Origin: Verrucomicrobiota bacterium
GTDB lineage: Bacteria; Verrucomicrobiota; Verrucomicrobiia; Limisphaerales; UBA9464
Direction: 5' to 3'
Assembly (NCBI GenBank): GCA_947471985.1
Contig: CANIZL010000035.1
Span: 1-58,140, forward strand
Length of the DNA stretch: 58,140 nt
Part shown: positions 43,301-51,800 of the stretch, piece by piece
How positions within the stretch are numbered: the stretch's first letter is position 1
Layout of the letters: the number at the start of each line of letters is the position of its first letter
The notes under the pieces: generated by a model
What the model saw: only the letters and a program-made list of their open reading frames with translations
Told to the model about the DNA's origin: nothing
Databases searched by the model: none
Program-made: the position numbers and the translations under genes

Positions 43301-45591
43301 GCAGGAGCGCTGAGGGTAAGGCTGGTGCCTCGGGCTGTGGGGCCTCCGGTTTGACTGAACGCGGGCGCGGCGACGCTGGGATAGAGGGATTTGGCCCGTA
43401 GTTGGGTGAGCAGGGTGGCGGTTCGGGTTTGCAGAAACGATGTCTGCACGTTTCGGACGGCCGTAAACCAGTCGGCCTGGGTGAGCGGGGTGAGCGGGGT
43501 GGCCCGTTTGCTGTCCCCCCAGCGGGCGGATTCCGCGATTACCGGGAGCTGAATCTCGTTGGTCCGGGCATTGAACCGGCTGAGGACCTGCGCGGTGGTT
43601 AGTGGTCCGTTATTAAACAGCGCCCGCTGGACGCGGTCGGCAAAACGCAGTCGGTACTCCGCATTGACGATCAATCGTTGGTGGAGGTATTGCGGATTGC
43701 TGTAGACCACGCTGTCGTTCCCTGCGGTGAATGGGCCGGTGCGATCAATGCTGGGTTCGTCCGCCTTCAAGGTGTGTTCGGCGTCATGGGAAATGAAGCG
43801 GAAGCCCCCGTTGGCGCCGCTGTGATCACGAAGCCCGTACCAATTGTTGGGCCGTGAGTCTCCCAGAAACCGGGATACCGGGGCGTCGTAATTGCCGCCG
43901 TAGTAAATCACGAGCAGATAGTCGATCAGGTTGTCGATATCGAGCAGCGTCTCGCCGGCGGGGTCGGGGGTGCCGTCCGCCCGACGGCTTTCGAGCGCGA
44001 AATAGATGGCGTCATTGGTGATGCCAGCGCGGCAGCGGTTGTAGAGCCGGGTCCAAGCCGCCAGGGTGCCGTCGGTGGCATTGATGGCGTAGGGGCCGGC
44101 TTCCACCTTGATGACGTCGTAGTCGGCGGCCTTCCCGCCAAAGTAGGTGGCCCCAAAATTCGCTTCGGCCCGTTCGTCGGTATTGAACAAGCCCCAATAG
44201 ACTCCGTTGATGTACAGATGGGCGTAGATGCCGCGTTCGCCTTGTTGGCCGAGGGCCAATTGCGCATCCCGCGAAAACTGGTCGCGTACAAAAATTCCGA
44301 CGGGATCCCCTTGGAAGCTCCAGGAATAATTCTGAAAGGTGCGCAGATCGAATGCATCGAACTCTTCCGTGCCACCCGGGTGCAAGGGATACCGCAGCTT
44401 GGACGGACCGTAGGCGTCACGGAAGAAAAAGCGGAAAGCGTGCTTCGGATTGCCGGTGTCGCGGCTGAAGCCTCCGCGGATGCGCACTCCTGCGTTGGCT
44501 TGAAAACCGGTCACGCCATCCGTTCGAATGAATTCCAGGGAGCAGGCCCGCTCCCAATCTCGGCCGTCCTGCCCGGGATTCGCGTAGATGCCGGTGCTCC
44601 CAAACAGGTTGGTGAGATCCGTTACGAGGCTGAAGCTGGGCAGGGCCTTGAGTGCCGGAATGATCTTGTCCCGGTACGCCGCGGCATCCACGACCCGCGG
44701 GTCCATGCCATAATTGATCGAACTCACCGTCCCTGGGTTGGGCCATTCCGAACTGGGCGCCGCACCGTTCGTCTGCTGCCGGATGACATCGGCGAGAAAC
44801 AGATAAGTCTGAGTGTCGACATTGGACGGTTGCAGTCCTGCTCGGAACGCTGCCGCTCGCACGACCATCGTGTGGGTGATCCGGAGCGGTGCGCTATAGA
44901 GGAAACCGGTCGTCGCGGTGGGCGTCGCTCCGTTGGTGGTGTAACGAATGGCCGCGTTTGCGGTCGCCGTGGTAATCGTCAGATCGAACGGCGTTTCGTA
45001 GAAGCCCCGATCCTGGCTGAATTTGGTGTCGGCCACGAAATCGGAGAACCCGCCCGCGTTGGCCGCCAGGGGAGTCGGTGGATTGAAATAGAAACGTTGC
45101 CCGGCGCGGAGGCCGTAGGAGATGTCTGCCTCCTGGCGGGGGTAGGGCGCGAACTCGGTGCTGGGCGTGGTGTTCTCCGGGCCGAAAAGTGCCAGATACC
45201 CCCCGTCGGTGGCGAGGCTGAAACTGGTATGCAGCGGTGCCCCGGGCGAACTGCGATTTTTGCCTGACGCAAACACCAGCAGGTAGCCGCCGGCGGGTAC
45301 GTTGGTGGAGGGCAGGAGCCACAGCCGTGGCTGGGTGGGATCGTCCGTGAGCGACCAGCCGCCCAGATTTACCGGTTGATCCGAGGTGTTCTGGAGTTCG
45401 ATCCAGTCGCTGGAATCGCCGTCGCCGTCGAGCAGCCCCGCGCGGTTGTTGGCGAGGAATTCGGTGATGGCCATCTGCGCGTGGGTGGTGAGGGGTGAGA
45501 GCGCCAGCAGCCCACCCATCAGTATTCCGGCCCGGAACGGACGGCGTACGGGCCATTTCGGCTGCGCGGCACGGCAGAAATTCGTAAACAT
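40312..45591 (-). CDS. Giant exported lamin-tail/CotH-kinase multidomain protein
   Basis: A 1759-residue secreted protein. After a signal peptide ending LTTHAQ, domains appear in order: a lamin-tail domain (about 38-150, MAITEFLANN, SSDWIELQN); a chitobiase-C-terminal-like repeat (about 190-260, AAIRYTTNGATPT); a CotH-like kinase region (about 280-640, VRIRGGFSRDTGNPKHAFR, YINGVYWGLFNTDERAE); a second chitobiase-type repeat; three further lamin-tail domains (LLITEIMYRP, VILVNEVLTHTD, PVVFNEILAAPAPGEL); and two PKD/Ig-like blocks toward the C-terminus. The CotH fold is a divergent kinase; a cell-surface role is inferred. ATG at 45591 is used because only this start yields a signal peptide. No sorting tail was seen. 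The gene converges on the kinase gene. Confidence 0.88.
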   Translation of the reverse strand: MFTNFCRAAQPKWPVRRPFRAGILMGGLLALSPLTTHAQMAITEFLANNRAGLLDGDGDSSDWIELQNTSDQPVNLGGWSLTDDPTQPRLWLLPSTNVPAGGYLLVFASGKNRSSPGAPLHTSFSLATDGGYLALFGPENTTPSTEFAPYPRQEADISYGLRAGQRFYFNPPTPLAANAGGFSDFVADTKFSQDRGFYETPFDLTITTATANAAIRYTTNGATPTATTGFLYSAPLRITHTMVVRAAAFRAGLQPSNVDTQTYLFLADVIRQQTNGAAPSSEWPNPGTVSSINYGMDPRVVDAAAYRDKIIPALKALPSFSLVTDLTNLFGSTGIYANPGQDGRDWERACSLEFIRTDGVTGFQANAGVRIRGGFSRDTGNPKHAFRFFFRDAYGPSKLRYPLHPGGTEEFDAFDLRTFQNYSWSFQGDPVGIFVRDQFSRDAQLALGQQGERGIYAHLYINGVYWGLFNTDERAEANFGATYFGGKAADYDVIKVEAGPYAINATDGTLAAWTRLYNRCRAGITNDAIYFALESRRADGTPDPAGETLLDIDNLIDYLLVIYYGGNYDAPVSRFLGDSRPNNWYGLRDHSGANGGFRFISHDAEHTLKADEPSIDRTGPFTAGNDSVVYSNPQYLHQRLIVNAEYRLRFADRVQRALFNNGPLTTAQVLSRFNARTNEIQLPVIAESARWGDSKRATPLTPLTQADWFTAVRNVQTSFLQTRTATLLTQLRAKSLYPSVAAPAFSQTGGPTARGTSLTLSAPAGQILYTINGEDPRQIGGGIYLGASSYTSPITLNESVTVKARTRDGNNWSALVEFDFNIIQTFHDLLITEIMYRPAATPGVNRDDLEFLELKNTGTVELDLSGVRVTNAVNFVFPRGTRLAPGKFAVLAGNSDAFTNRYPGVRPFGQFTGKLSDSGERITLTHAVGTTEFEVSYDNQAPWPGSADGLGFSLVPRDPNSNGNADDPARWRASSAIGGSPGMDDPPVDVAVILVNEVLTHTDPPQLDSIELFNPGPAPADISNWYLSDDRTQPRKYRFPPATIIPSQGYRVVDESQFNQPSLGTNAFRLSSHGDAVFLYSADATGLPTGYSDGLAFGAAPNGVSFGRYTNSAGDVDFPLQIRPTLGLVNAGPQVGPVVFNEILAAPAPGELPFVEIKNIASTNVPLFHPEFSTNRWRIEGLGFEFPGGLTLLPGGLAVVVGGDPATFRARHGLPGDVLVLGPYSGVLQPNGERLELQRPDAPDPLTNQFGQVTGYVIPYPAVDVVRYDDKSPWPTNRVGANRGGASLERRNVTAYGNDPANWRASVLTPSPGLENDGNRPPQVSAGPSQQFSALNFPVAVALSGTATDDGLPGGPLAFTWSQTGGPPGVTFDNPNAATTTARLPGAGTFVLQLSVSDGQRATRDQLLVTLDRPGSAVTLVPFGSTWRYFDQRQDLGTAWRAPGYVEPAGWKSGPARLGYGGDGEVTLINGDSSGNRIPTAYFRLKFNLLDAAALTALTLQVIRDDGVVVYLNGDEVFRNNLPEGEILFTTLASTAIGGGDETTPLTQPISPARLRTGENTLAVEMHQANASSSDLGLDLSLTGIAQTSNRAPTADAGADQNVTLPVAAQLLASFTEDGLPINPGVPSFVWSKLVGPGTVTFTSANSPQTSASFSAAGTYDLQFSVNDSLLTAVDQLRVVVQAATTPTSPVLTLTRNTNGSLLLSFAAEANRSYTVRRRTALGSGVWIPTATEPGGAARTISVNITPIEAAQYYQVLSP

Positions 45592-45782
45592 GGGATGCCG
45601 GAGGCTAGGCAGTTTCCGGGCCAATGCGAGTTCTGCTGCGGGAATTTCCCGAACAAAACGGGTCTTTCCTGCGTGACATACCCGCTTGCAACCAGTCAAT
45701 TGGGGTGGCGTCACCAGCGGTTGACAGTCTTGCGGCTGGTCCTTAGCGTGCGCCCGATTTAACACAAAACACGCGCTGTATC

Positions 45783-46538
45783 ATGTTGCGTCCCGTTCTT
45801 ATTTTTGCGTTCCTGGCCTCCCTTGCGGCGGCTCTCACTGCTTTCCTCATTACCAAGCCAAAGGTGGAGGAGATTAACACCACCCTGGCCTCAACCCGGG
45901 ATCAGCTTTCCAAGTCACAGGAGTCGGACCGGAAAAACACGGCCGAGGCCAAGGCCAACAAGGCGGCCAAGGAAGAGGCGGAGAAGCAGCTCGCCGGCAC
46001 CAAGGAAGAGCTGACCAAGGTCACGGCCAAGGCCGATGAGCTCGAGACCCGCTCGACCAAGTTGGCGGCGGATCTCGCCAAGACCACCTCGGATCGGAAC
46101 GATGCCCGGAACGAGCTGGCCCAATGGGTCGCGACGGGATCCAAACCCAGCGACATCAATGCCTTGAAGGTCGGCAAGAAGGCGGCCGAGGACGAACGCG
46201 ACAATCTGGCGGCCGAAAAAATCGTGTTCCTGCGCAATCTGCAATCCCTGCAGGCCAAGCTCGATCAGTACGTGAATCCCGACAAGGAAGTGCCGCTGCC
46301 GATCGGTCTCGCTGGCCGGGTCGTGGCGGTGAATCCCAAGTGGAATTTCGTTATGCTCGACATTGGCGCCAATGCGGGTGTCCTCGAACGCGGCCAGCTG
46401 AAGGTGCACCGCAATGGTAAGCTCGTGGCGAAGGTGCGCATTGTCTCCGTGACCCCCACGTCGGCCATCGCCAACGTCATGCCGGAATGGCATCAACCCG
46501 GGCAGGAAATTGCCGAGGGTGATTCGGTCCTGTTCTGA
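45783..46538 (+). CDS. Membrane-anchored coiled-coil protein with C-terminal beta domain
   Basis: A 251-residue protein. An N-terminal helix (MLRPVLIFAFLASLAAALTAFLI) anchors it, probably leaving the rest outside. A long Lys/Glu/Ala-rich coiled coil spans about residues 28-175 (EEAEKQLAGTKEELTKVTAK; RNDARNELAQWVATG). The last 75 residues form a beta-type domain: LAGRVVAVNPKWNFVMLDIG, NGKLVAKVRIVSVTPTSA and the ending GQEIAEGDSVLF, recalling the beta domain of MreC-like or efflux-adaptor proteins. No family name can be assigned. It starts 22 bp before a 55-residue lipoprotein gene and shares its terminator, so the two form an operon. Role in the envelope is inferred. Confidence 0.65.
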   Translation: MLRPVLIFAFLASLAAALTAFLITKPKVEEINTTLASTRDQLSKSQESDRKNTAEAKANKAAKEEAEKQLAGTKEELTKVTAKADELETRSTKLAADLAKTTSDRNDARNELAQWVATGSKPSDINALKVGKKAAEDERDNLAAEKIVFLRNLQSLQAKLDQYVNPDKEVPLPIGLAGRVVAVNPKWNFVMLDIGANAGVLERGQLKVHRNGKLVAKVRIVSVTPTSAIANVMPEWHQPGQEIAEGDSVLF

Positions 46539-46560
46539 ACGATTCCTTCCCGCTCCCGTT

Positions 46561-46728
46561 ATGAAAAATCGCTGGTATCGCGGTCTGCTGCTGCTGGTGA
46601 CGCTTCTCGGTTTGGTTGGGGGGGCGGCCGGCTGCCGCACCGGGGGCGACGATCTGAGTGAGCGCCCGTGGAATACACCGAAGAGCTGGGAGAACGGCCT
46701 TCCCTCCGCGCTCACTGAAGGACGCTAG
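46561..46728 (+). CDS. 55-residue lipoprotein of unknown function
   Basis: A very small protein: a basic start (MKNRWYRG), a hydrophobic core (LLLLVTLLGLVGGAAG) and a Cys at residue 25 in GAAGC, a workable lipobox. The mature part is only about 30 residues (RTGGDDLSERPWNTPKSWEN plus GLPSALTEGR). The gene lies 22 bp after the coiled-coil gene and is followed by a strong terminator, which supports a real coding unit. Function is unknown; it may be a partner or surface anchor of the neighbour. Confidence 0.6.
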   Translation: MKNRWYRGLLLLVTLLGLVGGAAGCRTGGDDLSERPWNTPKSWENGLPSALTEGR

Positions 46729-46752
46729 GCGGCCAACAGGGTTTCCCAGAAT

Positions 46753-46780
46753 GGCATCCGGAGTTCCGGATGCCTTTTTT
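46753..46780 (+). terminator. Strong rho-independent terminator after the coiled-coil/lipoprotein operon
   Basis: GGCATCCGGA pairs perfectly with TCCGGATGCC (10 bp) around a GT loop and is followed by TTTTTT. It starts 25 bp after the lipoprotein stop. An ATG at 46751 that could begin the symporter reads into this hairpin, so the symporter's own start is probably further down. Confidence 0.95.
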
Positions 46781-46813
46781 GTTCCTCCGCACGGTCAGGT
46801 TCACTTTTCGCTC

Positions 46814-48325
46814 GTGTCGCCTCTGATCATTTTTGCCAGTGTGGCCGGCTACTTCGCCGCCCTGCTGGGGGTCGCGTGGTGGACCGGACGCCGGGCCGAT
46901 GCCGGTGGGTATTTTCTGGGCAACCGGGCATCGCCGTGGTGGGCGGTGGCGTTGGGATTGATTGGGGATTCCCTATCCGGTGTCTCCTACATTTCCGTTC
47001 CTGGAGCCGTGGGAGTTGGCCGGTGGTACTATCTCCAAGTCGTTCTGGGCTACGTCATCGGCTACGTGATCATCATTCACCTCCTGCTGCCGATGTACTA
47101 CCGGCTCAACCTGACCTCGATTTACGGCTATTTGGGCATTCGCTTTGATCGTGCTGCCCAACGGACGGGGGCAGCCTTCTTCATCTTGTCGCGACTGTTG
47201 GGGGCCGCAGCCCGGCTCTATCTCGCGGTGAACGTCTTTCAGGTTTTCGTCCTGAACCCTTTCGGGGTGCCCTTTGCCGTCACATCGGTAATGATCATTG
47301 GTTTGATTCTCCTCTACACCGTGCGGGGAGGGATCAAGACGCTGGTTTGGACGGATCTGTTTCAGAGCGCGTTTCTGGTCCTGGGTGTCGTCCTGAGCGC
47401 CGGACTGATTGCGCGCCAGTTGGGGCTGGGACCGGTTTCGCTGGTACAAATGATCGCCAGCAGTCCTCTGAGTGAGGTTTTCGATGGGCGCTGGCGTGAA
47501 ACGACCTTCTGGGCGAAGCAATTGTTGGCCGGCGCCGCAATCGCGCTCGTCATGACCGGCCTCGATCAGAACACCATGCAGAAAAACCTGTCGTGCCGAT
47601 CGCTACGGGACGCGCAGAAAAACCTCTACACGTTCACTGCGGTCATGGTGGCGGTCAGTGTGGCCATTCTTTCCCTGGGTGTCCTGCTGCAGGAATATGC
47701 GACCCGCCAGGGAATCCCGCTCCCGGAACGGTCGGATGACCTTTTTCCGATGCTCGCTTTCCGCCATCTCGGGCCATGGGCGGGCTTGGTCTTCATCATT
47801 GGGCTGACGGCGGCGACGTTCAACTCGGCGGATGCCGTGCTCACCACCTTGACCACGAGTTTCTGTCTGGATTGTCTCGGGTGGGACGCCGAGCCGGTGG
47901 GTGATTCCGCCGCCCGGCTTCGTCAAGATTCCTGGCGTCAGCGGATTCACTTGGGTTTTGCCGTCCTCCTGCTGCTGGTGCTGCTGCTGATCGGCCGGCT
48001 GGCGACCGGTCCCGTAATCAACCTGGTGCTCAAACTGGCCGGCTATACGGGCGGTCCGCTTTTGGCTCTTTTCGGCTTGGGGCTTTTCACTCGGGTGCAG
48101 CTCCGGGGGCTGGCCATCCCGGCGGTTTGCCTGGGAAGCGCCGGGTTTTGTGCCGGGTTGGAGTTTTGGATGAACGGACGCCCGCAGGGCTATCGGTTTG
48201 GCTTTGAACTCCTGCTGCTCAACGCGCTGATTACCGCTGGTGGGCTCTGGGCGGTCTCCGTGATTCAGTCCGTCGCCCGTGGCGACCAAGGTGGTACGGG
48301 CACCAAGGCCTCGCACGCGGCCTAG
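46814..48325 (+). CDS. Sodium:solute symporter family protein
   Basis: A transporter of about 503 residues, SSS/SLC5 type, with around 13 transmembrane segments. N-terminal features include FASVAGYFAALLGVAWWTGR followed by GGYFLGNRASPWWAVALGLIGDSLSGVSYISVPG, the sodium-binding first-helix region of the family. Later segments carry DLFQSAFLVLGVVLSAG and TMQKNLSCRSLRDAQKNLYT. Substrate is not predictable; relatives move sugars, proline, panthothenate or organic acids with Na+. GTG at 46814 is preferred to ATG at 46751, which lies in the upstream terminator. It overlaps the convergent glycosyltransferase by 4 bp. Confidence 0.85.
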   Translation: MSPLIIFASVAGYFAALLGVAWWTGRRADAGGYFLGNRASPWWAVALGLIGDSLSGVSYISVPGAVGVGRWYYLQVVLGYVIGYVIIIHLLLPMYYRLNLTSIYGYLGIRFDRAAQRTGAAFFILSRLLGAAARLYLAVNVFQVFVLNPFGVPFAVTSVMIIGLILLYTVRGGIKTLVWTDLFQSAFLVLGVVLSAGLIARQLGLGPVSLVQMIASSPLSEVFDGRWRETTFWAKQLLAGAAIALVMTGLDQNTMQKNLSCRSLRDAQKNLYTFTAVMVAVSVAILSLGVLLQEYATRQGIPLPERSDDLFPMLAFRHLGPWAGLVFIIGLTAATFNSADAVLTTLTTSFCLDCLGWDAEPVGDSAARLRQDSWRQRIHLGFAVLLLLVLLLIGRLATGPVINLVLKLAGYTGGPLLALFGLGLFTRVQLRGLAIPAVCLGSAGFCAGLEFWMNGRPQGYRFGFELLLLNALITAGGLWAVSVIQSVARGDQGGTGTKASHAA

Positions 48326-49050
48326 GTGCGCTCCAGAGCGACGGGATTGAGGCGCCGGCGCTGATACCACCCGACTCCGACCAAGTCATAAATCCCGCGC
48401 CACAGGCGGTTCCAGACACCGTACTTGCTGATGCCGGCGACCCGTGGGCGGTGTTTGACGGGTACCTCGCGGCATCGACTGCCGTTTCCTGCTACTAAAA
48501 TGGGGAGAAAACGGTGGAGTCCGTTGAACGGAAATACGCCGGTCAGTGCCGAGCGTTTGAACGCGCGCAGAGCACAGCCGGTATCGGCAAAATCGTATCC
48601 CAGAACGGCCTTCCGCGCGCGTCGGGCAATCCAGGAACTGAATTTCCGGATCCGGGAATCCTGTCGGCTGACGCGATGTCCACAGACAAAATCCACCTCC
48701 TGCAGCAGAGCGAGCATGCCGGGCAATTCCGCTGGATCATTCTGGAGGTCGCCGTCGAGCGTGCAGAGAAGTGGGGCGGTGGATTCGTGAAGTCCCGTCC
48801 AAACTGCGGCACTTTGTCCGCGATTGCGGGTGTGCCGGAGTCCGCGGACCCGGGGATCCGCCCCGTGCGCGGCGAGGATTTGGGGCCAAGTGGCATCGGT
48901 GCTGCAATCATCCACCAGCACGATTTCCCACGGTGCCTGAACGGGGCTGAAGATCCGCACGAGTTCCGCTACCAGGGGCGCGACGTTTTCCGCCTCGTTG
49001 TACATGGGGACAACGATCGCGATCTCCGGGGCAGTGAGGGGTGGCATCAC
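48322..49050 (-). CDS. Family 2 glycosyltransferase, DPM1/ArnC-like
   Basis: A 242-residue GT-A glycosyltransferase, cytoplasmic or membrane-bound. It shows IAIVVPMYNEAENVAPLVAE, the donor-contact DDCSTDATW, TLDGDLQNDPAELPGML (DxD-type GD), FADTGCALRAFKRSA and PVKHRPRVAGISKYG. This matches polyprenyl-phosphate mannose/glucose synthases and undecaprenyl-P-sugar transferases (ArnC/DPM1). There is no C-terminal transmembrane pair, so the enzyme is the short soluble type. ATG at 49050 or 49047 can both start it. The neighbouring small membrane protein (49108-49296) lies 57 bp upstream in the same orientation. Confidence 0.87.
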   Translation of the reverse strand: MMPPLTAPEIAIVVPMYNEAENVAPLVAELVRIFSPVQAPWEIVLVDDCSTDATWPQILAAHGADPRVRGLRHTRNRGQSAAVWTGLHESTAPLLCTLDGDLQNDPAELPGMLALLQEVDFVCGHRVSRQDSRIRKFSSWIARRARKAVLGYDFADTGCALRAFKRSALTGVFPFNGLHRFLPILVAGNGSRCREVPVKHRPRVAGISKYGVWNRLWRGIYDLVGVGWYQRRRLNPVALERT

Positions 49051-49107
49051 GAAAAAGGCCGCGGTAACCGCGGCCGTGGCTAAAACCAGACGGAGTGACC
49101 GGACAGG

Positions 49108-49296
49108 TCAGTGGCTCCGATTGGGGGAATTGTCAATACAACCGATCTTGGCGAACAGGCCGAGGATGACCACCAAGGCGACGCCCAGCGGCAGCAGGTT
49201 ACTGGGCGACGTGTCAGTGCCGACGGCCTTGACCATGCCGAAGGCCAGCAACGCGCCTTCCGCGAGGAAAAACAGAATGCTCAACCAAAACTTCAT
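49108..49296 (-). CDS. Small two-helix membrane protein
   Basis: A 62-residue protein with two predicted transmembrane helices (FWLSILFFLAEGALLAFGMV and LLPLGVALVVILGLFAKIG). The frame is open further upstream, but the extra part is Pro/Gly-rich and not membrane-like, so the start at 49296 is preferred; ATG at 49308 is possible. No family is recognised. Its proximity to a GT2 gene on the same strand might mean a membrane partner, as small flippase-like or anchoring subunits are common for such enzymes, but nothing in the sequence proves this. Confidence 0.45.
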   Translation of the reverse strand: MKFWLSILFFLAEGALLAFGMVKAVGTDTSPSNLLPLGVALVVILGLFAKIGCIDNSPNRSH

Positions 49297-49394
49297 CGCG
49301 CCCAGCATAATGACGAAGTGGCCGGACACAAGGGCGGGCCCGGCGGATGGTGGCGGAGTGCCGTCGGCCCGCATCCAAGCTGACGTCCTCCCGC

Positions 49395-49423
49395 AAAAAG
49401 GCCCGGGCTTGCGCCCGGGCCTT
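49395..49423 (-). terminator. Rho-independent terminator of glnN
   Basis: AAGGCCCGGGC pairs perfectly with GCCCGGGCCTT (11 bp) around a TTGC loop. On the leftward transcript the stem is followed by five T. It lies 31 bp beyond the glnN stop. Confidence 0.93.
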
Positions 49424-49453
49424 GAGTCTCAGTCTACTGCGGGTTGGCAGGAC

Positions 49454-51619
49454 TTACTTGCTGAAAAGGATTTCCTCGTAAGAGGGCACCGGCCAGTAGT
49501 GATCGGCTACGACGCCTTCGAGGGTGTCGACGACTCCGCGGATGGCGAGCATCTGCGGCAGCACATGGTCCTTGAAGTGGGTGGCTTCAGCGAGGAGGCC
49601 ATCGACATGGTGGCTGCGGGTCTTGACCAGCTTGGCCAGTTCCACCTGGAGATCAGCAATCAGGCCGCTGACCTTCTCGAGCAGAGCCGTATCCGCTTTG
49701 ACACCGGCCGCCTTGAGGGCCGCGACGTTGTTGGCGAGATCGGTCTGGTACTGGATCGACGCCGGGAGGTACTTGGTGTTGACCAGTTCGACGACCAGGT
49801 TGGCTTCGACGATGACGGACTTGCAATATTGCTCCAGCGCGACGTCGCGACGGGATTCGAGTTCGCGGGCCGTCAGAACCCCGTACTTCTCGTACGTGGC
49901 GATGGTTTCCTTGCTGGCCAGGACCGGCATGGCGTCGGGGGAGGTCCGGAGGTTCAGGAGGCCGCGTTTGACGGCTTCCTTGTGCCATTCCTCGGAGTAT
50001 CCGTTGCCGTTGAAGATCACGGCGCTGTGCTCCTTGGCGATCTCCGTCAGCAGTTCGGCGACATTGTCTTCGAACTTGCCTTTGGCCTTCTCCAGTTTGG
50101 TGGCGATGTAGTCGAGCGACTCCGCCATGATGGTGTTGAGGGCGGCGAGAGGAGCGCCGATGGACTGGTTCGCCGCGACAGCGCGGTATTCGAACTTGTT
50201 GCCGGTGAAGGCGAACGGTGACGTGCGGTTCCGATCGCCGGCATCCTTGGGCAGGATGGGCAGGGACGGGACGCCGAGATCCATGGTGCCGGCCTTCTTG
50301 CTGGACTTGGCCTTGCCCTTCTTGAGCTGCTCAAAGACGTCCGCGAGCTGCGAGCCGAGGAAGATCGAGATGATGGCCGGGGGCGCTTCATTCGCGCCAA
50401 GGCGGTGATCGTTGCTGGCGCTGGCGACCATGGCGCGGAGCAGTCCGCCGTGGCGGTGCACCGCACGGACGACCGCGGCGCAGAACACGAGGAACTGGAG
50501 GTTCTCGTGCGGCGTGCTGCCGGGCTCCAGCAGGTTGCCCTGGGTCGCATTGCCGAGCGACCAATTCAGGTGTTTGCCGGAACCGTTGACACCGGCGAAC
50601 GGCTTCTCATGGAGCAGGCACTCGAGACCATGCCGGCGCGCCACGCGCTTGAGCATTGTCATGACGAGTTGCTGATGATCGGCGGCGACGTTGGCCTGTT
50701 CGTAGATTGGGGCGATCTCGTACTGGTTCGGGGCCACCTCGTTGTGGCGGGTCTTGACCGGCACGCCCAGTTTGAAGAGTTCCGCCTCGGTCTCCGCCAT
50801 GCAGGCCAGGACCCGCTCCGGAATCACGCCGAAGTATTGATCTTCGAATTCCTGTCCCTTCGGGGGCCGGGCGCCGAAAAGGGTGCGGCCGGCGGTCATC
50901 AGGTCCGGACGGGCCAGAACGAAGCTCCGGTCGACGAGAAAGTATTCCTGTTCCGGGCCGGCGGTGGCCGTGATGTGGGCGATGTTGGCGTGCCCGAACA
51001 GCTTGAGCACGCGGCGCGCCTGTTCGTCGAGCGCCTTCATGGAACGGAGGACCGGGACCTTGAGGTCGAGGGCTTCACCGGTCCAGGAGACGAACGCGGT
51101 GGGGATGCACAGCGTCGCCCCGTTGGCGCCTTCCTGCAGGTAGCAGGGGCTGGTGACATCCCACGCCGTGTAGCCACGGGCTTCGCTCGTCGCGCGGATG
51201 CCGCCGGAGGGGAAGGAGGAGCCGTCCGGCTCGCCTTGGATGAGCACCTTGCCGTTGAACTCGGCCACGGCACCGCCGCGACCATCGGGCTCGAGGAAGC
51301 TGTCATGCTTTTCCGCCGTGATACCGGTGAGCGGATAGAAGATGTGGGCGTAGTGGGTGGCGCCATGTTCCACGGCCCAATCCTTCAGGACCGAGGCGAC
51401 GGTGTCCGCCAACGATGCGTCCAGCACGGCGCCGGCTTCGATGGTCTTTTTGAGGGATTTGTAGACCGCCTTCGGGAGGCGGGCCTGCATCACCTTGTCA
51501 TTGAAGACCAGGGAACCGTAGTGGCAGGCGGTCTTGGCGCCTTTGCACGGGAGCGTGGTGGCCACGCGGGAATAATTGGCCGCCGTCAGGGCGGCGATGC
51601 GTACAGGACTGGCACTCAT
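49454..51619 (-). CDS. glnN: Type III glutamine synthetase
   Basis: A 721-residue enzyme that makes glutamine from glutamate, ammonia and ATP. The length and motifs identify the GSIII class (dodecamer of larger subunits): [20 protein letters not shown] near the N-terminus, then [21 protein letters not shown] and [19 protein letters not shown]. Further on come [14 protein letters not shown] and [16 protein letters not shown] (catalytic-barrel loops), and [19 protein letters not shown]-like sequence ([18 protein letters not shown]) around residue 290. It is the last gene of glnK-amt-glnN, and the cluster places it under nitrogen control. GSIII is not adenylylated in the way GSI is. Identification is secure. 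Confidence 0.95.
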   Translation of the reverse strand: MSASPVRIAALTAANYSRVATTLPCKGAKTACHYGSLVFNDKVMQARLPKAVYKSLKKTIEAGAVLDASLADTVASVLKDWAVEHGATHYAHIFYPLTGITAEKHDSFLEPDGRGGAVAEFNGKVLIQGEPDGSSFPSGGIRATSEARGYTAWDVTSPCYLQEGANGATLCIPTAFVSWTGEALDLKVPVLRSMKALDEQARRVLKLFGHANIAHITATAGPEQEYFLVDRSFVLARPDLMTAGRTLFGARPPKGQEFEDQYFGVIPERVLACMAETEAELFKLGVPVKTRHNEVAPNQYEIAPIYEQANVAADHQQLVMTMLKRVARRHGLECLLHEKPFAGVNGSGKHLNWSLGNATQGNLLEPGSTPHENLQFLVFCAAVVRAVHRHGGLLRAMVASASNDHRLGANEAPPAIISIFLGSQLADVFEQLKKGKAKSSKKAGTMDLGVPSLPILPKDAGDRNRTSPFAFTGNKFEYRAVAANQSIGAPLAALNTIMAESLDYIATKLEKAKGKFEDNVAELLTEIAKEHSAVIFNGNGYSEEWHKEAVKRGLLNLRTSPDAMPVLASKETIATYEKYGVLTARELESRRDVALEQYCKSVIVEANLVVELVNTKYLPASIQYQTDLANNVAALKAAGVKADTALLEKVSGLIADLQVELAKLVKTRSHHVDGLLAEATHFKDHVLPQMLAIRGVVDTLEGVVADHYWPVPSYEEILFSK

Positions 51620-51755
51620 GATTTCAGTAATTTGCTTTGCTGCGATTCAGTACGTTTCAAAAAGTCCGGGGAATGGACCCCGAAGATTGGGAGAGAGTTG
51701 GCGCGAATCAAATGCGGGTTATTGACAGGTTTTCCGGGGAGCAGTTAGCGGGAAA

Positions 51756-51781
51756 GCCGCGTCCGGTTGCCCGGACGCGGC
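51756..51781 (-). terminator. Terminator-like hairpin after amt
   Basis: GCCGCGTCCGG pairs with CCGGACGCGGC (11 bp) around a TTGC loop. The leftward transcript then has only TTT, so it is a weak or partial terminator, possibly allowing some read-through toward glnN. Confidence 0.65.
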
Positions 51782-51800
51782 CGTTCCCCACTCAAATCCA

